Below are positions 43,486-52,532 of a stretch of 64,000 bases of DNA, piece by piece. Position numbers and translations under genes: made by a program. The stretch is from Desulfotignum sp. (GTDB taxonomy: Bacteria > Desulfobacterota > Desulfobacteria > Desulfobacterales > Desulfobacteraceae): assembly GCA_018399285.1 (NCBI GenBank), contig JAGYOW010000004.1, positions 62,001 to 126,000 on the forward strand, read 5' to 3'. The notes beneath the pieces were generated by a model that searched no databases, had not been told where the DNA came from, and saw only the letters and a program-made list of their open reading frames with translations. Every line of letters starts with the position of its first letter. Positions within the stretch are counted from its first letter, which is position 1.

Positions 43486-44388
43486 ATGAAAATTCTGGTG
43501 GGATATGACGGCGGAGAAGAAGGACGTCTGGCTTTGGCCCTGGCCCGGGACACAGCAGTGTTCCACAACGCTTTTGTGCATGTGATCACCTCCATGGAAG
43601 GGGGTGCTTCGGAAAAACAGGCGGATATCCAGACAGCGGAAAAAAATCTGAATTTCGCCAAAACCCTTCTGGCACACGCCCATATCCAATGTGACTGCCA
43701 GCAGAGCGTCCGGGGCATGTCCGCCGGAGAAGATCTGGTGAAATTTGCCGAAGAAAATGAGATCAACCAGATTTTTCTGGGAATCCGGAAAAAATCCCGG
43801 GCACAGAAAGCCATCTTGGGATCCACAGCCCGGTACGTGATCCTCAAGGCCCCCTGCCCGGTCACAACCGTGAAGTTCGATCTGGACACCATCTCCACCC
43901 AGGACCTGATCAAAGACCGCCGCATCCTGGTGGTGGATGATGAACCCGATATTTTGGAGACCATTGAAGAACTCATGGATATGTGCATTTTAGATACGGC
44001 CGTCTCTTTTGAGGCAGCCAGAAAAAAACTGGATGAATCCATCTATGATCTGGCCATTCTGGATATCATGGGCGTCAGGGGCTATGACATCCTGACGCTG
44101 GCCAGGGAAAAAGACCTGCCTGCTTTGATGCTCACGGCCCATGCCCTGACACCGGAAAATCTGAAGGAATCCATCAAAAAAGGCGCAGACGCCTATATCC
44201 CCAAAGATGAACTGGCCAATCTGCCCATCCACGTGGCAGATGTCCTACGAAACCGGATTCAGGGAAATCAAGGGTATGGGGCCTGGTTTTCCAAACTCAA
44301 ACCATTTTTCGATAAATCTTTTGGATCAGGCTGGCAGGAAAAAGACAGAAACTTCTGGAACTCCTTTAATGACAAATACGGCAGATAA
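43486..44388 (+). CDS. Universal stress protein fused to a response-regulator receiver domain
   Basis: 300 residues with GTTTAGGAG before the ATG. Residues 1-125 form a UspA domain: MKILVGYDGGEEGRLALALA at the start and a C-terminal part lacking the full ATP-binding G-2x-G-9x-G(S/T) consensus but with ILGSTARYVILKAPCPVTTV. Residues ~145-260 form a receiver: RRILVVDDEPDILETIEELM, phospho-acceptor Asp193 in LAILDIMGVRGYD, LMLTAHALTP, GADAYIPKDEL. The tail WFSKLKPFFDKSFGSGWQEK matches the tail of the receiver protein at 31220. No DNA-binding output. The fusion may tie stress or metabolite sensing to phosphorelay; partner kinases could be those at 31693 or 32567. Confidence 0.88.
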   Translation: MKILVGYDGGEEGRLALALARDTAVFHNAFVHVITSMEGGASEKQADIQTAEKNLNFAKTLLAHAHIQCDCQQSVRGMSAGEDLVKFAEENEINQIFLGIRKKSRAQKAILGSTARYVILKAPCPVTTVKFDLDTISTQDLIKDRRILVVDDEPDILETIEELMDMCILDTAVSFEAARKKLDESIYDLAILDIMGVRGYDILTLAREKDLPALMLTAHALTPENLKESIKKGADAYIPKDELANLPIHVADVLRNRIQGNQGYGAWFSKLKPFFDKSFGSGWQEKDRNFWNSFNDKYGR

Positions 44389-44397
44389 TTAGCCGGT

Positions 44398-45500
44398 TTA
44401 AAGCACGCACACCGCATCCGGAAACCGGGTCAGGCGTTTCAGTCCGGCACCGGTGACAACCCAGGTGTTTTCAATTCCCACCACCCCTTTGTCCGGCAGC
44501 ACCACCTTGGGTTCCAACGCCAGGGTCATCCCCGGTACCAGGGTCTGGGTCTGTCCTTTGGCAATAAAGGGAAATTCATCCAGTTCAATGCCCAAGCCAT
44601 GGGCGGTAAACCGAATTTTCGGATGGGATGCGCCCATGAAAAAATCGCCGTATCCCAGATCATCGGCCATGGCAATCATCTGATCATACAGATCCCCTGT
44701 CACGGCACCGGGCACGGCTGCGGTTCGAACGGATTCCTGAATGGTCAGCATGGCTTCATGGGCTTTTTGCAGGTCATCCGGCAGCGTTCTTCCTGAAGAA
44801 AAATCCGGGTAGACCGCCAGATATCCATCCAGGGAAAACATAATCCACTCATAATTGCTCAAGAGGCGGGCCGGATCACATCCCCGCCCGCCCTGGCCGA
44901 TACTGGATTGAGCCCGGCACCGGCCGTGGTGGAGGCAACGCGCCCACGGGCCGCAGCCGCACCGCACATGATATGCCCAAACAGATGATTGTCCCACAAC
45001 CGCATGCGGATCAGCCCTGGTGGCTCAGTTGGCATGGGCTTGTGAAGCCCGCCAGTTCAATCTCCGGCATGCCGGGCCGGATCAGTTGTGTGACTCCAGT
45101 CCCGCTACCCGGTCTCGCCATACGCCCGGCCCGCTGCATACATTGAATTTCAAATTGACCACGGCCTGCCGGGACTGATCTGCATAACTGATATGGGCAT
45201 GTATTGAAATCTCTTTGAACATCAGATACCTTCGGCTGCCGGCAGCACATCCAGTTCGTCTCAGGGTTTCAGGCAGATCCAGCCCTGTTGCGAGAGAACG
45301 CCCGGAATTCTTTTTCGACTTCAGCGTATCGACCGACGTGGCAATGCGTCTGCTTTCAGCTCCGCTCCACACTTTTGAACACCATGAACATGTGTGACCC
45401 TGTCTTCCGGCACATACAGCCATCCGTTCTGGGTGGTGCCCAGGTAGTAAAACAGATCGGCTTTCTGGATCACCAGTGCCCCGTCAAGGCTCCTAGTTTA
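44398..45500 (-). pseudogene. M24 family metallopeptidase (Xaa-Pro dipeptidase-like), frameshifted
   Basis: The C-terminal ~110 codons are clean (44398 to ~44890) and show the M24 metal-site motifs: FTAHGLGIELDEFPFIAKGQ with the catalytic His, MTLALEPKVVLPDKGVVGIE with the metal glutamates. Upstream the frame breaks near 44900-45010 and again to ~45400, where creatinase-like N-terminal sequence (DLFYYLGTTQNGWLYVPEDR) appears in other frames. The first ~20 residues overlap or abut the hbd end. It would be a cytoplasmic dipeptidase or creatinase relative. At least three indels. Confidence 0.72.
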
Positions 45501-46439
45501 ACCGGATCTTAAAACTACTTGATCCGGCGGACAACTCCTTACCTGGAACCATGACACACTGACTACACACAAACAAAGAATACACAACACGCTTTTCGAT
45601 AGGTCAGCTCTTTGCCGGTCTTTTTTCTTCCCAGCCAGCCCACTTCCACATATTTTCTGAGCAACGGGCAGGGCCATTTGGAACTTTAAATCCGTCGTAC
45701 AAGTTTCCATGATGGCAGGCGGTAGATTCAGTCCAATGAGGTCCGCCAAAGCCAGAGGCCCCATGGGATGATTCATGCCCAGGCGCATCACCGTGTCGAT
45801 ATCTTCGGCTTTGCCCACGCCCTGGTACAGACAGAACACGGCTTCATTGATCATGGGCAGCAAAATCCGGTTGGCGATGAACCCCGGATAATCACTGGCT
45901 TCAGCAGGGGTTTTGCCGAATTTCTCAGACAGTTTCCAGGTGATGTCAAAGGTCTCATCGGACGTGGCAATGCTCCGGATCACTTCCACCAGCTTCATCA
46001 CGGGCACGGGGTTCATGAAATGCATGCCGATGACCTTGTCCGGCCGGGAGGTCTGGGCCGCGATCCGGCCGATGGGAATGGACGAGGTGTTGGTGGACAA
46101 AATCACATGTTCCGGACAGATTCTGTCCAGATCCTTGAAAATATTGAACTTCAGATCTTCGCGCTCCACAGCGGCTTCCACCAGAAAATCCACTTTGGCC
46201 ATATCATTGAGATCCGTGGTGGTGGTAATCCGACCCAGAATGGCGGTTTTATCCGCGTCTTTGATCTTTTCTTTTTTGACCATCCGGTCCAGATTTTTGG
46301 TGATGGTTGCCATGCCGTTATCACAGAATTCCTGCTTGATATCACTCATGATCACTGACAGGCCGGCAGCCGCTGCCACCTGGGCAATGCCGTTGCCCAT
46401 CTGGCCGGCACCGATCACACCAAATGTATTTATATCCAT
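45498..46439 (-). CDS. 3-hydroxyacyl-CoA dehydrogenase, C terminus frameshifted
   Basis: The first ~240 codons are clean: FGVIGAGQMGNGIAQVAAAA (NAD-binding), STNTSSIPIGRIA, IGMHFMNPVPVMKLVEVIRS with the catalytic His, and NHPMGPLALADLIGL. After about 45720 the annotated frame departs; ETLYDGFKVPNGP..., VGWLGRKTGK-like sequence continues in another frame toward a stop near 45563. The intended protein is ~285 residues, like HBD. It oxidises 3-hydroxyacyl-CoA with NAD+. AGGAG precedes the ATG, and thiolase lies 35 bases upstream on the same strand. Confidence 0.88.
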   Translation of the reverse strand: MDINTFGVIGAGQMGNGIAQVAAAAGLSVIMSDIKQEFCDNGMATITKNLDRMVKKEKIKDADKTAILGRITTTTDLNDMAKVDFLVEAAVEREDLKFNIFKDLDRICPEHVILSTNTSSIPIGRIAAQTSRPDKVIGMHFMNPVPVMKLVEVIRSIATSDETFDITWKLSEKFGKTPAEASDYPGFIANRILLPMINEAVFCLYQGVGKAEDIDTVMRLGMNHPMGPLALADLIGLNLPPAIMETCTTDLKFQMALPVAQKICGSGLAGKKKDRQRADLSKSVLCILCLCVVSVSWFQVRSCPPDQVVLRSG

Positions 46440-46474
46440 TTTTTTCTCCTGATTATGTGGGTTGACAAAAAGGG

Positions 46475-47650
46475 TCAGCGATGAACCACCAGGGCCACGG
46501 CTTCACCACCGCCTAAACACAGAGAAGCCAGCCCCTGATGCACATCGCGTTTTTGCATTTCATACAATAACGTGGTCAAAACCCGGGTCCCGGACGCACC
46601 AATGGGATGGCCCAGGGCCACGGACCCGCCATTGACGTTCACGATTGACGGATCCAGTTCCAGCACCTTGTTGATGCCGGCAGAAGATCCGGAAAACGCC
46701 TCGTTGATCTCGAACAGATCAATATCATTAATCTTGATTCCTTCTTTTTTCAACACTTTGGGAATGGCATAAATCGGAGCCATGAGCACATATTTCATGT
46801 CAATACCAAAAGAGGCCTGGGCCCCGATCTTCGCCATGACCGGGCATCCCAGCTCCCTGGCTTTTTCCTCGCTCATGACCACCACGGCAGATGCACCGTC
46901 TGAAATAATGGATGCATTGCCGGCTGTTCCTTTGCCTTGTTTTTTAAATGCAGGCTTCATGTTGGACAGCCGCTCAAACGAGGTTTCCTGGGGACACTCA
47001 TCCGTGTCAAATATGATGGGGTCCCCTTTGCGCCGGGGCACGCTCACCGGCATGATCTCGTCTTTGAAACGGCCGGAAGCCACGGCTTCATTGGCCCGGC
47101 GGTAGGATTCCGCCGCATACCGGTCCTGGTCCTCTCTGGATATTTCCCAGCGGTCTGAACACAGTTCATTGGACATGCCCATGTGGAAATCATTGACAAT
47201 GTCCCACAGCCCGTCATGGATCATGTGGTCTTCGATGCGGCCGGGACCCATACGGTGCCCCCACCGGGCCTTGTCCATGTAATACGGGGCCATGCTCATG
47301 ACCTCCATGCCGCCGGCCACCACCACCTCCGCATCATTGCACTGGATGGCCTGGGCCGCCAGCATCACGGCTTTCAGAGATGATCCGCACACCTTGTTCA
47401 CGGTAATGGCTTCCACTTCCCAGGGCAGTCCGGCCTTAACCACTGCCTGCTTGGCCGGATTCTGGCCGTAGCCGCAGGGCAGCACCATGCCCATGATGCA
47501 TTCGTCCACCCGGGAAGATTCAATGCCGGCCCGGGTGATGGCTTCCTTGATAGCCATGCCCCCCAGATCCGTGGCGCCTATGGTACTCAACGTCCCGCCG
47601 AAACTGCCCAGAGGCGTTCGGACGGCACTGACGATGACTGCGTTCTGCAT
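46475..47650 (-). CDS. Acetyl-CoA C-acetyltransferase (thiolase)
   Basis: 391 residues, the family length. Three active-site regions: NKVCGSSLKAVMLAAQAI with the nucleophile Cys, GGSVALGHPIGASGTRVL with the His, and SLCLGGGEAVAL with the second Cys (family usually CIGGGQGVA). It cleaves 3-oxoacyl-CoA or condenses acetyl-CoA in the cytoplasm. On the minus strand with hbd and the M24 gene downstream; a 155-base gap separates it from icmF. Confidence 0.95.
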   Translation of the reverse strand: MQNAVIVSAVRTPLGSFGGTLSTIGATDLGGMAIKEAITRAGIESSRVDECIMGMVLPCGYGQNPAKQAVVKAGLPWEVEAITVNKVCGSSLKAVMLAAQAIQCNDAEVVVAGGMEVMSMAPYYMDKARWGHRMGPGRIEDHMIHDGLWDIVNDFHMGMSNELCSDRWEISREDQDRYAAESYRRANEAVASGRFKDEIMPVSVPRRKGDPIIFDTDECPQETSFERLSNMKPAFKKQGKGTAGNASIISDGASAVVVMSEEKARELGCPVMAKIGAQASFGIDMKYVLMAPIYAIPKVLKKEGIKINDIDLFEINEAFSGSSAGINKVLELDPSIVNVNGGSVALGHPIGASGTRVLTTLLYEMQKRDVHQGLASLCLGGGEAVALVVHR

Positions 47651-47690
47651 GGGTCGGTCTCCTTGTACTTATTTATCATTATTCGCTATA

Positions 47691-47702
47691 TTGCAGCTGC
47701 AA
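47691..47702. promoter_or_regulatory. 12-bp palindrome upstream of thiolase
   Basis: TTGCAGCTGCAA is a perfect palindrome in the thiolase-icmF gap, about 40 bases upstream of the thiolase start on the minus strand; TTGATA lies just before it in that orientation. Could be an operator. No clear -10 is seen. Confidence 0.3.
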
Positions 47703-47805
47703 TGTATCAAGTGGTGTGGCTGATTGCAAGCTTTTATCCAATTGTAAAGGGCCTTGGGCCTTGTGAGTTTTAAATCCCGGCTCTCAGAATATGTGATCGG
47801 CATGC

Positions 47806-50800
47806 TTACATGTTCCGGCGGTATTTGCCCCCCACCTCGTACAGCGCCCCGGTAATGGTCCCCAAAGAGCAGACCTTCACCGTCTCCATGAGTTCTTCAA
47901 ACATATTGCCGCCAGTCAAAGCGGTCTGTTGCAGCCGCTTCAACGCGGTTTCCCGGGCATCTTCATGGGCCGCCTTAAACGCATCCAGCCGTTCCAGCTG
48001 GGCGTTTTTCTGTTCTTCCGTCGACCGGGACAGTTCCAGGTGATTGGCCATGTCCGCATAATTTGCATCCGGATCCTCAAAGGTGTTGATGCCGATCAAC
48101 GGCAGTTTGCCCGAATGTTTGAGATGCTCGTAGTACATGGACTCCTCCTGGATCTTGCCCCGCTGATACCCGGTTTCCATGGCCCCCAGAACCCCGCCCC
48201 GCTCCGTGATACGCTCGAATTCCACCAGCACGGCTTCTTCCACCAGATCCGTGAGTTCATCCACGATAAACGATCCCTGAAGCGGGTTTTCGTTTTTGGC
48301 CAGGCCCCATTCTCTATTGATGATCAGCTGGATGGCCAGTGCCCGCCGTACGGATTCCGCAGACGGGGTGGTGATGGCCTCGTCAAAGGCATTGGTGTGC
48401 AGGGAGTTGCAGTTGTCGTAAATCGCACACAGCCCCTGGAGCGTGGTGCGGATATCATTGAACTGGATATCCTGGGAATGAAGGGACCGGCCCGAGGTCT
48501 GGATGTGGTATTTAAGTTTCTGGGACTTGTCGTTTCCCTTGTACTTGTACCGCATGGCCACGGCCCAGATGCGCCGGGCCACCCGGCCGATGACCGTGTA
48601 TTCCGGATCCATGCCGTTGGAAAAGAAAAATGACAAAGACGGGGCGAATTCATCGATATGCATACCCCGGGACAGGTAATATTCCACATAGGTGAACCCG
48701 TTGGCCAGGGTCAAGGCCAGCTGGGTGATGGGGTTGGCCCCGGCTTCGGCAATGTGGTACCCGGAAATGGACACGGAATAAAAATTTTTCACCTGGTGGT
48801 CGATGAAATACTGCTGGATATCCCCCATCATTTTCAGGGCAAATTCAATGGAAAAGATACAGGTATTCTGTCCCTGGTCTTCTTTGAGGATGTCGGCCTG
48901 GACCGTACCCCGCACGGTGGACAATGCAAACGCCCGGATGTCGGAGGCTTCCTTTTCATCGGGTTTCCGGCCGTGTTCTTTCTCAAATTTATCCATCTGC
49001 TGATGAATGGCCGTGTTCAAAAACATGGCCAGCATCATGGGGGCCGGACCGTTGATGGTCATGGACACCGAGGTGTTGGGTGCGCACAGGTCAAACCCGT
49101 CATACAAGACCTTGACATCTTCCAGGGTACAGATACTCACCCCGGAGGTGCCGATCTTGCCGTAGATATCCGGGCGCCGGTCCGGATCAAATCCATACAA
49201 AGTCACCGAATCAAAGGCCGTGGACAGGCGCTTGGCCGGATAAGAGGAAGACAGCAGCTTGAACCGGCGGTTGGTATCTGCCGGTCCGCCCTCTCCGGCA
49301 AACATCCGGGTGGGGTCCTCATCCGCCCGCTTCAACGGAAACACCCCGGCCGTATAGGGAAACTGGCCGGCAAAATTTTCTTTTCTCATCCACTGGTACT
49401 GGTCTCCGGGATCGGAAAATCCGGGCCGGGCGATCTTGGAAATCTTTGAATGGGACAACGATTCCGTGTACAACGGCACCCGGAACTCCCTGTCTCTGAC
49501 CTGGTAGACATACTCATCTTTTTCAAAGGCCTTGCTGCTGGCCGTGTACGCCGTGATCAGGTCATCGGTTTGTGGTTCCACTTGATTTTGTGCCTCTTCC
49601 AGGGCCTGTTTCAGCCCGGCCAGGGCCTGGTCCGGACTCTCGGTTCCCGTGTCCAGCAATTCCAGGGCTGATGCCAGATGCCAGCGTTCCCGCACCGCAT
49701 CGGCCTGGTTCCGGGTGTCCAGGTGATACTGCCGGACCGTGTCTGCGATCTCGGCCAGGTACCGGGTGCGCTCCCCCGGAATGATAATGGTTTTAGAGGA
49801 AGACTCTTTGACCCCGGTCTCAGGAATGGACGAGGTAAACCCTGTGTTTTTCTTCTGGTTGAGCAAATCCAGCAGGGCATGATAAAAAGCGGTGAGCCCG
49901 TCATCATTGAACTTGGAAGCAATGGTGCCGAAGACCGGCAACTCTTTCGGGTCCTTGTCCCAGGCTTTGCGGTTGCGCTGCACCTGTTTTCTGACATCCC
50001 GGATCGCGTCTTCCGCCCCTTTTTTCTCATATTTGTTCACCACCACGATATCCGCATAATCCAGCATGTCGATCTTTTCCAGCTGGGACGGGGCCCCGAA
50101 TTCCGCCGTCATCACATACACGGACAGATCCACCAGGTCCACCACCCGGGAATCCCCCTGGCCGATGCCGGCGGTTTCCACCAGAATCATGTCAAACCCG
50201 GCAGCCCTGGCCACGGTCACGGCATGAGGCAGGGATTCCGGCAGTTCGGTCTGGGAGCGGCGTGTGGCCAGAGACCGCATGTAGACCCGGTCGTTGTCAA
50301 TGGCGTTCATGCGGATCCGGTCCCCCAGAAGGGCCCCGCCCGTCTTGCGGCGGGAGGGATCACAGGAAATCACGGCAATGTTCAATTCAGGCAGGTCCCG
50401 GAGAATCCGGATGATCAGCTCGTCGGTCAGAGAGGATTTACCGGCCCCGCCCGTGCCCGTCAGACCGATGACCGGAATATTTTTAGATTCAACTGCCGGG
50501 GCCAGGGCTGCCAGGATCTGTTTCAGGCGGTCCGGATCATTGGCACCGGCCTCCTGAACGGCGGAGATGAACCGGGCAATGGTGAGCTTGTTGTCCACAT
50601 TCAGCCGGTCGAATTCCAGGTGATCAAAATCCACACCCGGCCCGTCCATGGACCGCATCATGTCGTTGATCATTCCCTGGAGTCCCATTTTGGCGCCGTC
50701 TTCAGGAGAGTAGATCCGGGTGATGCCGTAGGCATGCAGTTCCGCCATTTCCGCCGGAATGATCACCCCGCCGCCGCCGCCGAAAATTTTGACATGGGAG

Positions 50801-51078
50801 GCCCCCTGTTCATCCAGCAGGTCTTTCATGTACTTGAAATACTCCATGTGCCCGCCCTGGTAACTGGAAACGGCAATGCCCTGGGCATCTTCTTCAATGG
50901 CCGCATCCACCACCTCCTTGACGGACCGGTTGTGACCGATATGAATGACTTCGGCCCCCGTGTCCTGAAGAATCCGTCTCATGATATTGATGGCCGCATC
51001 ATGGCCGTCGAATAAAGAGGTGGCAGTGACGATTTTAATGGCATTTTTCGGGATATAGGGCTGAGTTTCCTGAGTCAT
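47806..51078 (-). CDS. icmF: Fused B12-dependent acyl-CoA mutase with G-protein chaperone (IcmF type)
   Basis: 1090 residues from the ATG at 51078, preceded by AAAGGAG. Domain order is that of isobutyryl-CoA mutase fused: B12-binding domain (~10-140, SLFDGHDAAINIMRRIL, GGGGGVIIPAEM); a MeaB-like GTPase (~190-460) with Walker A GLTGTGGAGKSS near residue 205 and VVNKYEKKGAED; and the mutase large subunit (~530-1060) with STAFDSVTLYGFDPDRRPDI, IGTSGVSICTLEDVKVLYDG and MTINGPAPMMLAMFLNTA. It interconverts isobutyryl- and n-butyryl-CoA, and relatives act on isovaleryl/pivalyl-CoA; which one cannot be read with certainty. It follows tetR in an apparent operon and precedes thiolase and hbd, fitting branched-chain acid degradation by carbon-skeleton rearrangement. 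Confidence 0.96.
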   Translation of the reverse strand: MTQETQPYIPKNAIKIVTATSLFDGHDAAINIMRRILQDTGAEVIHIGHNRSVKEVVDAAIEEDAQGIAVSSYQGGHMEYFKYMKDLLDEQGASHVKIFGGGGGVIIPAEMAELHAYGITRIYSPEDGAKMGLQGMINDMMRSMDGPGVDFDHLEFDRLNVDNKLTIARFISAVQEAGANDPDRLKQILAALAPAVESKNIPVIGLTGTGGAGKSSLTDELIIRILRDLPELNIAVISCDPSRRKTGGALLGDRIRMNAIDNDRVYMRSLATRRSQTELPESLPHAVTVARAAGFDMILVETAGIGQGDSRVVDLVDLSVYVMTAEFGAPSQLEKIDMLDYADIVVVNKYEKKGAEDAIRDVRKQVQRNRKAWDKDPKELPVFGTIASKFNDDGLTAFYHALLDLLNQKKNTGFTSSIPETGVKESSSKTIIIPGERTRYLAEIADTVRQYHLDTRNQADAVRERWHLASALELLDTGTESPDQALAGLKQALEEAQNQVEPQTDDLITAYTASSKAFEKDEYVYQVRDREFRVPLYTESLSHSKISKIARPGFSDPGDQYQWMRKENFAGQFPYTAGVFPLKRADEDPTRMFAGEGGPADTNRRFKLLSSSYPAKRLSTAFDSVTLYGFDPDRRPDIYGKIGTSGVSICTLEDVKVLYDGFDLCAPNTSVSMTINGPAPMMLAMFLNTAIHQQMDKFEKEHGRKPDEKEASDIRAFALSTVRGTVQADILKEDQGQNTCIFSIEFALKMMGDIQQYFIDHQVKNFYSVSISGYHIAEAGANPITQLALTLANGFTYVEYYLSRGMHIDEFAPSLSFFFSNGMDPEYTVIGRVARRIWAVAMRYKYKGNDKSQKLKYHIQTSGRSLHSQDIQFNDIRTTLQGLCAIYDNCNSLHTNAFDEAITTPSAESVRRALAIQLIINREWGLAKNENPLQGSFIVDELTDLVEEAVLVEFERITERGGVLGAMETGYQRGKIQEESMYYEHLKHSGKLPLIGINTFEDPDANYADMANHLELSRSTEEQKNAQLERLDAFKAAHEDARETALKRLQQTALTGGNMFEELMETVKVCSLGTITGALYEVGGKYRRNM

Positions 51079-51089
51079 GGCGGCTCCTT

Positions 51090-51740
51090 TCAAAATATGA
51101 GTCCAAGAATAAAATCGGTTTGGATGGCGGCATACTGGTCAAGGGTAAACTGTTTTTGCAGATGCCAGCGACGGAACGCCCACATCTGTCCGAGCACGGA
51201 GATGTTGTGTCCCACAAGATTGACAATATTGTCTTCCAGTACGGGAAAACTGCTTTTTCCGGACATCTGATTCAAGGTAGTGATAAAGATATCCGTGATG
51301 TTCAATTCATTGGTCAATACCCGTTTCTGCCATTTTTTCGGCAGAAACTGGGTCACCTGATACATGAGCAGAATATGGTCGGCCATATTGTCACAAACTG
51401 TGAAATAACGGCGAATCACCCGGGCCAGAACGGCTTTGTCCCCGGTGCTGTCTGCCAGAGCATCTTCCACGGCCTTCTGCACTTCTTCGTGGATGGTTTT
51501 GCATACCAGGTAAAGCAGATCCTCCTTGGAGCTGACATATTCATACAGGGAACCGATGGAAAATCCAGCGGCTTTGGCAATCATACGGGTGGTGGTTTTA
51601 TGGTATCCATGGGTGATAAACAATGTCACCGTGGAATCAATGATATGGCGGCGACGTTCTCTGACCAGATCGGGATTCTTGATCTGGGTGGGGACCTCAG
51701 GGTCCGCTACCCGTTGTTTGTTTTTCCGGTCTTTTGTCAC
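51090..51740 (-). CDS. TetR-family transcriptional regulator
   Basis: About 216 residues from a GTG near 51740 (AGGGAG just upstream); a TTG 33 bases earlier is possible but has no ribosome site. The N-terminal helix-turn-helix is clear: RRHIIDSTVTLFITHGYHKT, TRMIAKAAGFSIGSLYEYVS. The C-terminal ligand domain is helical with no recognisable signature. The stop is 9 bases from the icmF ribosome site, so they are co-transcribed. A 16-base palindrome upstream (51821-51836) recurs before two other acyl-CoA operons, so it probably represses a set of acyl-CoA genes and responds to an acyl-CoA; ligand is inferred. Confidence 0.92.
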   Translation of the reverse strand: MTKDRKNKQRVADPEVPTQIKNPDLVRERRRHIIDSTVTLFITHGYHKTTTRMIAKAAGFSIGSLYEYVSSKEDLLYLVCKTIHEEVQKAVEDALADSTGDKAVLARVIRRYFTVCDNMADHILLMYQVTQFLPKKWQKRVLTNELNITDIFITTLNQMSGKSSFPVLEDNIVNLVGHNISVLGQMWAFRRWHLQKQFTLDQYAAIQTDFILGLIF

Positions 51741-51820
51741 AACAGCACCACTCCCTGGATTGATTTCTTTCAAATCACCATTGAAAAGCCCGGCGGACCA
51801 TCTGTCGGTATCGCCTATGT

Positions 51821-51836
51821 GAACGAGCGCTCAATC
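51821..51836 (-). promoter_or_regulatory. TetR-type operator, copy 2 (autoregulatory)
   Basis: On the minus strand GATTGAGCGCTCGTTC, matching copies 1 and 3 at 15 and 14 of 16 bases. It lies about 80 bases upstream of the likely tetR start. A TATGAT overlaps its upstream edge, and a TTGACA on the same strand is 25 bases further, so the exact promoter is unclear. Confidence 0.7.
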
Positions 51837-52002
51837 ATACTTTTTTTGCATGAATCCATACGGTTGTCAAGCAAAACCTGGGGTTGCGGTCTCCATTTGC
51901 ATTTTGGCTTTTTTTTATACCCCGGTTACGTTAAGATAAGCTTTTCAAGCAGTCAGAAACACAAAAAAATGCACCTCAGTACCCATTTGAAAGGAGTATA
52001 TT

Positions 52003-52485
52003 ATGGAACTGAAAACCCTGTCCATTGAAAACCCGGAATCATTGAATTTCATTTTAGGCCATGCCCATTTCATTAAAACGGTTGAAGATGTTCATGAGGC
52101 GATCGTATGCACGGTACCAAACGCAAAATTTGGTGTGGCATTTTGTGAAGCTTCCATGGAATGTCTGGTTCGGCACAGCGGCACGGATAACGGGCTGATC
52201 CAGCTGGCCCGGGACAATGCGTATGCGCTGTCCGCCGGCCATACGTTCATCATTTTCATGCGGGACATGTTTCCCATCAATATTCTCAACACCATCCAGA
52301 ACGTGCCGGAAGTGGCAAGGATTCATTGTGCCACGGCCAACCCTGTGGAAGTCATTCTGGCTCAAACCGATCAAGGCCGGGGCATTTTAGGGGTGATTGA
52401 CGGATTTTCCTCCAAAGGCATTGAAACAGATGCGGATATTGAAAAGCGCAAAGGATTTCTGCGCATGATCGGATACAAACAATAA
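52003..52485 (+). CDS. Adenosine-specific kinase family protein (DUF355)
   Basis: 160 residues. Sequence matches the small DUF355/PAE2307 family: NFILGHAHFIKTVEDVHEAI, FGVAFCEASMECLVRHSGTD, and HTFIIFMRDMFPINILN, VARIHCATANPVEVILAQTD. Members of the family bind nucleotide or adenosine; the physiological role is poorly defined. AAAGGAG lies 10 bases before the ATG. It is a single gene between the divergent tetR and a convergent uspA gene. Confidence 0.85.
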   Translation: MELKTLSIENPESLNFILGHAHFIKTVEDVHEAIVCTVPNAKFGVAFCEASMECLVRHSGTDNGLIQLARDNAYALSAGHTFIIFMRDMFPINILNTIQNVPEVARIHCATANPVEVILAQTDQGRGILGVIDGFSSKGIETDADIEKRKGFLRMIGYKQ

Positions 52486-52493
52486 AACCAAGC

Positions 52494-52526
52494 GGGGTCA
52501 AAAAGTGAGGCCGCCTTTTTGACCCC
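52494..52526. terminator. Bidirectional terminator between adenosine kinase-like gene and uspA
   Basis: GGGGTCAAAAAG (52494-52505) pairs perfectly with CTTTTTGACCCC (52515-52526) around 9 bases. The stem itself supplies the T-run in both directions. Same GGGGTCA/TGACCCC outer arms as the hairpins at 27443 and 28037. Confidence 0.8.
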
Positions 52527-52532
52527 GGCAGA

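Noticed and set aside
49678-51015. 445-residue open frame on the plus strand inside icmF
   Set aside because: Antisense shadow of a well-supported 1090-residue mutase; composition is that of a GC-rich complementary strand, no ribosome site or family match.
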